Below, piece by piece: positions 58,878-64,000 of a DNA stretch of 64,000 bases (positions are counted from its first letter, which is position 1; each line of letters begins with the position of its first letter). The notes under the pieces are model-generated. The model saw only the letters and a program-made list of their open reading frames with translations, was not told the DNA's origin and made no database searches. The position numbers and the translations under genes were made by a program. Source of the stretch: Xanthomonas chitinilytica (lineage in GTDB: Bacteria; Pseudomonadota; Gammaproteobacteria; Xanthomonadales; Xanthomonadaceae); NCBI RefSeq assembly GCF_026107455.2, contig NZ_JAPCHY010000007.1, forward strand, positions 124,001-188,000. The letters are read 5' to 3'.

Positions 58878-60086
58878 TTATTGTCCCAACCGGAATGCGG
58901 TCAGGTCACCATCAACATTCTGTACCAGCAGAATCCCGTCCACCACGACCGGCTGCGCCAACAACGCGTCGCCCCCGGCCCTGGCGCGGGCAGCGAGCTC
59001 GCCGTTGTCCAGACGCAACCAATGCAGATACCCCTTGTAGTCGCCGACCACGGCGTAGTCGCCATGGATCGCGGCACCGGTCAGCGAACGCCGCGCCAGC
59101 GCCTGCTGCGACCACAGCGCTGACCCGCCATTCTTGTCCAGGCCGTACACGATGCCCTTGCTGTCGGTCACCACCACCAGGCCGGAGGAAAGCGCCACGC
59201 CGCCGGCACCGCCATGGTCGCGCGACCACAACGGCCGGCCGGTCGGGCCTTCGATGGCCAGGGTCTCGCTCTTGAAGCTGGTCGCGTACAGGATGTTGCC
59301 TTCCAGCACCGGGGCGCCGTCCACGTCGGCCATGCGCTCCAGCTCGGTACGGCCTTCCGGCGTGCCCACCTGCTGATCCCAGATGGTGCGGCCGTCCTGC
59401 ATGGACAGCGCGGCCAGGCTGCCGTCGTCGTTGCCGATGAACAGCACGCCCGGGCCGGTCACCACCGGCGCGTTGCCGCGCACGGTCAGGGTCGGCAGTT
59501 CGCGCGGATTGAACCAGCGACGCTCGCCATCGGCGGCGTCGAACGCGGTGATGCGGCCATCGTTGCTGCGCACGAACACCAGCCCCTGGGCCACGGCCGG
59601 CGCGGTGATCACTTCACCCGGCACCTTGGCGCGCCACTTCTCGCTGCCGTCGTTGGCGTCGAGCGCGATCACCTGCCCGTCCAGCGTGCCGATCACCACC
59701 AGCCCGTCGCCCACGCCCGGGCCGCCGGACAGACGCAGCTTCGGCTGCTTCTTGACCTTGGCCGGTTCGTATTTCCAGATCTGCTTGCCGCTCTGCAGGT
59801 CCAGGGCGCGCACGCCGCCTTCCACCGCCGCGGCATAGACGCGGCCATCGGCCACGGCCGGCGCCTGGCGGATGCCGATGCGTCCTTCGCCCTTGCCGAC
59901 GCTGGTGGACCACAACTTGCCGACGCTGACCGTCTGCTCGAACTTGACCAGTTCCGCCGGCTCCAGCGCCTTCTTCGCTTCCGCGTCCTTGCCGGCGAAC
60001 CAGCCCTTGACCGTGCTGCAACCCGAAAGCGCAGCGCCCAGCAGCAATACCGTCGCCACACGCTTGAACATGACTACCTGCTTCAT
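58878..60086 (-). CDS. bamB: Outer-membrane assembly lipoprotein BamB
   Basis: A 402-residue lipoprotein: signal with lipobox ALSGC (Cys23), then an eight-bladed PQQ-type propeller with repeats such as [70 protein letters not shown] and [23 protein letters not shown]. It is part of the BAM complex that inserts barrel proteins. The start overlaps the yfgM stop (TGATG). Confidence 0.96.
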   Translation of the reverse strand: MKQVVMFKRVATVLLLGAALSGCSTVKGWFAGKDAEAKKALEPAELVKFEQTVSVGKLWSTSVGKGEGRIGIRQAPAVADGRVYAAAVEGGVRALDLQSGKQIWKYEPAKVKKQPKLRLSGGPGVGDGLVVIGTLDGQVIALDANDGSEKWRAKVPGEVITAPAVAQGLVFVRSNDGRITAFDAADGERRWFNPRELPTLTVRGNAPVVTGPGVLFIGNDDGSLAALSMQDGRTIWDQQVGTPEGRTELERMADVDGAPVLEGNILYATSFKSETLAIEGPTGRPLWSRDHGGAGGVALSSGLVVVTDSKGIVYGLDKNGGSALWSQQALARRSLTGAAIHGDYAVVGDYKGYLHWLRLDNGELAARARAGGDALLAQPVVVDGILLVQNVDGDLTAFRLGQ

Positions 60087-60727
60087 CAGATCTGCTCCAC
60101 GGCAGGGTCAGCCACCGTGCCGCCCGCATCCATCAGTTTGGTTTCCACCAGCCGACGCTGCGGTGCCGCCACGTCCAGTGCCGCCAGCGACTTGGTGTAC
60201 AGCTCGCGCGCTTCGTCGCGCTTGTCCTGGGCGATCAGCGCGTCGCCGCGGATCTCCAGGCTGGCGCTGTCCTGCGCATCGGCCAGCAGCGACAGCGCCT
60301 CGTCGGCCTTGCCGGTCTCGATCAGCAACCGGGCGATGCGCTGGTCGATCAGCAGCTTGAAATCGCCTTCGGTCTTCAGCCCGCGCAGGGTGGCGATGGC
60401 ATCGTCGTTCTTGCCGGCCTCGACCTGCGCCTTCGCCAGCTCCAGCGCGGCCAGGTCGGCATAGATGCTGGCCTTGCCGGCTTCCAGCGCCGCCACTTCC
60501 TTGGCCGCCTCGTCCAGGTCCTTGGAGCGCAGGCTGCGGGTAACCGCGTCGTAACGGGCGTTGGCCTGCGCCAGCTGCCCCACCTGTTCCTTCTGCCACC
60601 ACTGCCAGCCGCCGATGACGGCAATGCCGATCACCACACCGCCGACGATGCCGGCGCCATTCTTGCGGATCCAGGTGCGGACACGTTCGCTTTGTTCGTG
60701 CTCGTCGAGCAGGTCGTCGATCGCCAT
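60086..60727 (-). CDS. yfgM: YfgM-family ancillary SecYEG/chaperone protein
   Basis: A 213-residue protein with a cytoplasmic N-terminus (MAIDDLLDEHEQSERVRTWIRKNG), one TM helix (AGIVGGVVIGIAVIGGWQWW) and a periplasmic TPR-like helical region rich in Ala and Lys (AALEAGKASIYADLAALELAKAQVEAGKNDDA). This matches YfgM/Tpr-like domain DUF2133, which in E. coli associates with SecYEG and periplasmic chaperones. The start at 60727 gives the conserved N-terminus. Confidence 0.92.
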   Translation of the reverse strand: MAIDDLLDEHEQSERVRTWIRKNGAGIVGGVVIGIAVIGGWQWWQKEQVGQLAQANARYDAVTRSLRSKDLDEAAKEVAALEAGKASIYADLAALELAKAQVEAGKNDDAIATLRGLKTEGDFKLLIDQRIARLLIETGKADEALSLLADAQDSASLEIRGDALIAQDKRDEARELYTKSLAALDVAAPQRRLVETKLMDAGGTVADPAVEQI

Positions 60728-60788
60728 GCGTACTCTCGCCCCGCCCGACTGGGGGAGCCATTGGATTTGAATTGGAAAACGTCGTGAC

Positions 60789-61637
60789 TCAGTGCGAAAC
60801 CGGGGCCACGGAACCGTCAGAGGATACCGTAAAGCGTGCGACATTGGCTCGCTGGAATGGGCGGACGTCGACGGTACTACCCGCCCGCTGAACCTCGACC
60901 TCCGAGGCATTGCCCAGCACCACCCGCCCGACTTCGCCGGGGCGGTAGCTGCGCTTCTCGCCGCTGCGGATCAGCGCCTTCTCCACCGCCGCACCGTCCG
61001 GGGCGGAAATCTCGACCCAGCTGTCGCCCTTGAAATCGAGCGAAAGGACCGGCGCCTCGGACGGCACCGACCGCGCGATCGGCGCCATCGAGGCGATATA
61101 CGGCGCATTGCCCGGCTTGGCCCGCGGCGTCGCGGCTTCCACGGCGCGGCCGGCCGGCGCATCGGAACCGGCCACCGGCGCAAGCGCGTCGGGCACCACG
61201 TCGAGCGAGGCGGTACTGGGAGGCGTGTCGCTGAAATGACTACGGCTGGCATACCACACCGGAACCGCCAGCACTGCGGTGATGACCACGTATACCGCGC
61301 GACGGCCGATACTCTCGGCCACCCGCCGCATGCGCGGCGTATGCATGTGGCTGACCAGCTGCGGCGGCTCGACCGGCGCGATCTGCGCCTGCTCCAGCAA
61401 CCCGCTGATGTCCACGTTCAGCAGTCGTGCGTAGCTGCGCAGCTGGCCGCGGACGAATACCGGGGCTCCCAGCCGCTGCCACTGCTCTTCTTCCAGCGAC
61501 CGCACCACCTGCATCGGCATCTTCAGCCGGGAAGCCACCTGATCGAGCGACAACCCGGCCGCTTCACGTGCCTGGCGAAGACGGACGCCACATCCCACTG
61601 CACCTTCGAAAGCATTCACACCTGGATCATTGATCAC
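60789..61637 (-). CDS. rodZ: Cell-shape protein RodZ
   Basis: A 282-residue protein: N-terminal HTH (about 16-85: GVRLRQAREAAGLSLDQVASRLKMPMQVVRSLEE), a basic juxtamembrane region, one TM helix (about 113-130, AVYVVITAVLAVPVWYA) and a periplasmic beta domain (LSLDFKGDSWVEISAPDGAAVEKALI...GEVGRVVLGNASEVEVQ), as in RodZ, which links MreB to the cell-wall machinery. The start is a GTG at 61637, 6 bp after pilW ends. The linker is Pro/Ala-rich. Confidence 0.93.
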   Translation of the reverse strand: MINDPGVNAFEGAVGCGVRLRQAREAAGLSLDQVASRLKMPMQVVRSLEEEQWQRLGAPVFVRGQLRSYARLLNVDISGLLEQAQIAPVEPPQLVSHMHTPRMRRVAESIGRRAVYVVITAVLAVPVWYASRSHFSDTPPSTASLDVVPDALAPVAGSDAPAGRAVEAATPRAKPGNAPYIASMAPIARSVPSEAPVLSLDFKGDSWVEISAPDGAAVEKALIRSGEKRSYRPGEVGRVVLGNASEVEVQRAGSTVDVRPFQRANVARFTVSSDGSVAPVSH

Positions 61638-61643
61638 AATGCA

Positions 61644-62447
61644 TCAGCCCTGGGGATTCAAGGTTGCGTCCTGAGGGAACTCCTCGCGCAACCGTCGTTG
61701 ATATCGACTGGCGGCAGCCTTGTCGCCCAGCCTGTCCTCAATCTGAACGGCCAGTTGTAACACGGAAACCGTGGCCGGCGCAGCAGCCAGCCTGCGTTGG
61801 GAGAAAGCCCGCGCCTCGAAATAGCGACCGGCGGCGTACTCGCCGCGGGCCATCGACTCCAGCGCATAGGCGTTGGCCGGGTCCAGCTCCAGCGCCTGCC
61901 GCAGGTCGCGGGTGGCCCGCTCGCGTTGCCCGGCATCCAGCGCACACCCCCCGGCATTGGCCAGCGCCGAGGCCCGCGCGCCATATCCGCCGTCGGCCAG
62001 GGCACGGTCGAACCAGACCAGGGCCTCGGCCGGATAGCCGTTGGCGCACAACCAGGCCCCGTAATTGTTCAGTACGTCGCCCTGCCCCGGCGCCATCTCG
62101 GCCGCCTGCCGGTAGAGCTGCCCGGCCTTCTCGGCCTCGCCGCGCTGGCCGGCGATCGCCGCCAGCACGGTATAGGCATCGGGAATGCCCGATTCGATCT
62201 TCAGTGCGGAGCGGGCATGGCGCTCGGCCTCGTCCAGTTCGCCATGGCGCAGGCGGTCGACCGCGATCCGCAGCAACTCCCGGAACTGCATCCCCTTGCG
62301 TGCCTGGCGGCTGTCGCGGACGTCGTAGGTGGGCGCCACCTGCTGCGTGCTGCGCACGGTGCCGGTCCTGGCATTCTGCCCGTTGCCGCAACCGGCCAGG
62401 GCCAGGGCAGCAACGAGCAGCAACCAGCCGGTGTTACGCCGCTGCAT
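61644..62447 (-). CDS. pilW: Type IV pilus biogenesis lipoprotein PilW/PilF
   Basis: A 267-residue lipoprotein (lipobox ALAGC, Cys20) made of tetratricopeptide repeats ([68 protein letters not shown]). PilF/PilW helps assemble the PilQ secretin in the outer membrane. It overlaps rlmN by 14 bp. Confidence 0.93.
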   Translation of the reverse strand: MQRRNTGWLLLVAALALAGCGNGQNARTGTVRSTQQVAPTYDVRDSRQARKGMQFRELLRIAVDRLRHGELDEAERHARSALKIESGIPDAYTVLAAIAGQRGEAEKAGQLYRQAAEMAPGQGDVLNNYGAWLCANGYPAEALVWFDRALADGGYGARASALANAGGCALDAGQRERATRDLRQALELDPANAYALESMARGEYAAGRYFEARAFSQRRLAAAPATVSVLQLAVQIEDRLGDKAAASRYQRRLREEFPQDATLNPQG

Positions 62448-63639
62448 CCTTGCCGCCTCGGCTCTCGAGTTGCCGGAGGAACTCTGCCTGGCGGCGGGTG
62501 CGGTCCATCACCTGCCCCTTCAGCTGCCCGCAGGCCGCGTCGATGTCGTCGCCGCGGGTCCTGCGCACCATCGTCAGCACCTGCGAATCCAGCAGGATCT
62601 TCTGGAAGGCTCGGATCTGCGTCTCGTCCGAGCGCTCGTAGCGGGTGCCCGGGAACGGGTTGAACGGGATCAGGTTGACCTTGCCCGAATCCCTGGCCTG
62701 CACCGCGTTGTCGAACTGGCGCATCAGCCGCGCCAGCTGGCGCGCATGCTCGGGCTGGTCGTTGATGCCCTTCATCAGGGTGTATTCGAAGGTGACCGAT
62801 TCGCGGCGCTTGTTGGCGCGCAGGTAGCGTGCGCACGAGGCCATCAGCTCGGCGATCGGGTACTTCCTGTTGAGCGGCACCAGGGTCTCGCGCAGCTCGT
62901 CGTTGGGCGCGTGCAGCGACACCGCCAGCGACACGTCGCTCTCGGTGGACAGCCGGTCGATCATCGGCACCAGGCCGGAGGTCGACAGGGTCACGCGCTT
63001 GTTGGCCAGGCCGTAGCCCAGGTCGTCGCGCATCACGCTCATCGCGCGCACGACGTTGTCGAAATTCATCAGCGGCTCGCCCATGCCCATCATCACCACG
63101 TTGGTGAGGCGGCGCTGCTGGTGCGGCACGTTGCCCAGGTGGCGCGCGGCCACCCACACCTGGCCGATGATCTCGGCGGTGGACAGGTTGCGGTTGAAGC
63201 CCTGGGTGGCGGTCGAGCAGAACGTGCAGTTCAGCGCGCAACCGACCTGCGAGGACACGCACAGGGTGCCGCGGCTCTTGTCGGGGATGTAGACGGTCTC
63301 GATGGCGTTCTTGCCATCCACGCCCATCGCCAGCAGCCACTTGTGGGTGCCATCGGCGGACGGCTTGTCGAACACGACATTGGGGACGACGACCTCGGCA
63401 TGCGCATGCAGCTTGGCGCGCAGCGCCTTGCCGAGGTCGGTCATCTGGTCGAAATCGGTGACGTAGCGGTGGTGGATCCACTTCATCACCTGGTGGGCGC
63501 GGTAGCGCGCCTCGCCGAGGGTCTCGGCGAAGAAGCGCTCCAGCCCCTCGCGATCGAGGTCGAGCAGGTTCTGCTTGCCAGCCGTCGGCACCGATTTCGG
63601 CAGCGGCTGGATGGCGGGTGTCTGTACGACCTCGTTCAC
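62434..63639 (-). CDS. rlmN: Dual-specificity rRNA/tRNA methyltransferase RlmN
   Basis: A 401-residue radical SAM enzyme with the cluster motif C134-ALN-C138-TF-C141, the loop [26 protein letters not shown] and the C-terminal Cys ([11 protein letters not shown], the mechanistic Cys that forms the methyl adduct). It methylates C2 of A2503 in 23S rRNA and A37 in some tRNAs. It follows ndk after 15 bp. Confidence 0.97.
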   Translation of the reverse strand: MNEVVQTPAIQPLPKSVPTAGKQNLLDLDREGLERFFAETLGEARYRAHQVMKWIHHRYVTDFDQMTDLGKALRAKLHAHAEVVVPNVVFDKPSADGTHKWLLAMGVDGKNAIETVYIPDKSRGTLCVSSQVGCALNCTFCSTATQGFNRNLSTAEIIGQVWVAARHLGNVPHQQRRLTNVVMMGMGEPLMNFDNVVRAMSVMRDDLGYGLANKRVTLSTSGLVPMIDRLSTESDVSLAVSLHAPNDELRETLVPLNRKYPIAELMASCARYLRANKRRESVTFEYTLMKGINDQPEHARQLARLMRQFDNAVQARDSGKVNLIPFNPFPGTRYERSDETQIRAFQKILLDSQVLTMVRRTRGDDIDAACGQLKGQVMDRTRRQAEFLRQLESRGGKDAAA

Positions 63640-63654
63640 GACTTCAACCTTTGT

Positions 63655-64000
63655 TTAGCGCGAAACCACTTCGGTCGCGGCAAAGAAGTAGGCCACTTCG
63701 ATGGCGGCGTTCTCGACCGAGTCCGAGCCGTGGGCGGCGTTGGCATCGATCGACTCGGCGAAGTCGGCACGGATGGTGCCCGGTGCGGCTTCCTTCGGAT
63801 TGGTGGCGCCCAGCAGTTCGCGATGGGCCAGCACGGCGTTCTCGCCTTCCAGCGCCTGGATCATCACCGGGCCGGAGATCATGAACTCGACCAGCGCGTT
63901 GAAGAACGGACGCTCGCGGTGCACGGCGTAGAAGCCTTCGGCTTCGCGGCGCGACAGCTGCTTGTACTTGGCGGCCACGATCTTCAGCCCGGCCTTCTCG
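63655..64000 (-). CDS. ndk: Nucleoside diphosphate kinase (5' end outside window)
   Basis: The C-terminal 114 residues of Ndk are present: [55 protein letters not shown] and the active-site His in [13 protein letters not shown]. It balances nucleoside triphosphates by phosphohistidine transfer. The start lies beyond position 64000. First visible gene of the run ndk, rlmN, pilW, rodZ, yfgM, bamB, der. Confidence 0.96.
   Translation of the reverse strand, partial: EKAGLKIVAAKYKQLSRREAEGFYAVHRERPFFNALVEFMISGPVMIQALEGENAVLAHRELLGATNPKEAAPGTIRADFAESIDANAAHGSDSVENAAIEVAYFFAATEVVSR

Noticed and set aside
53374..59040. A 1888-codon plus-strand frame across the antiporter, moeB and der
   Set aside because: Antisense to clear genes; a product of GC bias in the third codon position of the real genes.

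Overview
The window is 64 kb of a very GC-rich gammaproteobacterial chromosome, best explained as a member of the Xanthomonadaceae (Pseudoxanthomonas, Stenotrophomonas, Luteimonas or Lysobacter type). The reasons are the complete his operon led by a TrpR-like regulator, the fused thrA with thrB and thrC, the lipoprotein-rich gene complement, the FnrL-like regulator, and dispersed inverted-pair repeats built on GTAGGAGCGACG and GTCGCGAC. The genus is an inference; there is no rRNA in the window.

Layout. 1-10 kb: the start of a DUF885 lipoprotein, an APC permease, a two-gene nuclease cassette (Mrr-like endonuclease plus GIY-YIG protein), an M13 metallopeptidase, a caspase-like C13 peptidase, an OB-fold-type lipoprotein and a secreted calcineurin-like phosphoesterase. 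10-17.6 kb: the operon trpR-like, hisG, hisD, hisC, hisB, hisH, hisA, hisF, hisIE on the minus strand, with a near-perfect palindrome just upstream of the regulator. 17.7-18.8 kb: a degraded patch holding two decayed copies of a repeat-plus-thrC-5'-end cassette. 18.8-21.3 kb: hisS with an overlapping lipoprotein gene, divergent from an FNR-type regulator. 21.9-27 kb: thrABC with a clear threonine-rich leader peptide and an attenuator-like structure. 27-35 kb: an exporter, an AraC regulator, tRNA-Arg(CCT), an ALDH7-type dehydrogenase, a small membrane protein, a methyltransferase, then pyrD, murB and a second exporter in an overlapping chain. 35-37 kb: a hipBA toxin-antitoxin pair behind four evenly spaced operator-like palindromes. 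37-44.5 kb: a two-component system divergent from a catecholate-type TonB receptor, a YncE-like secreted propeller and a truncated Fur-like protein, with a Fur-box-like site; then a SUKH (SMI1/KNR4) protein. 45-47.6 kb: a LysR regulator divergent from ridA and an old-yellow-enzyme reductase. 48-52 kb: guaB, a LysE-type exporter and guaA, followed upstream by about 2.6 tandem copies of a 112-bp unit made of hairpins. 52.4-57.3 kb: folD, an alpha/beta hydrolase, a KefB/C-type antiporter and a rhodanese-MoeB fusion. 57.4-64 kb: ndk, rlmN, pilW, rodZ, yfgM, bamB, der on the minus strand.

Most of the window is housekeeping biosynthesis with tight translational coupling (many ATGA, GTGA or TGATG overlaps). 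No prophage, transposase, CRISPR array or obvious island is visible. The parts worth a second look are regulatory and repeat structures (his palindrome, thr attenuator, hipBA operators, multi-hairpin array, REP-thrC cassettes), the Mrr/GIY-YIG cassette, and the small Fur-like protein in the iron-uptake cluster. I see no single locus that is clearly a new kind of system; these are candidates of moderate strength.
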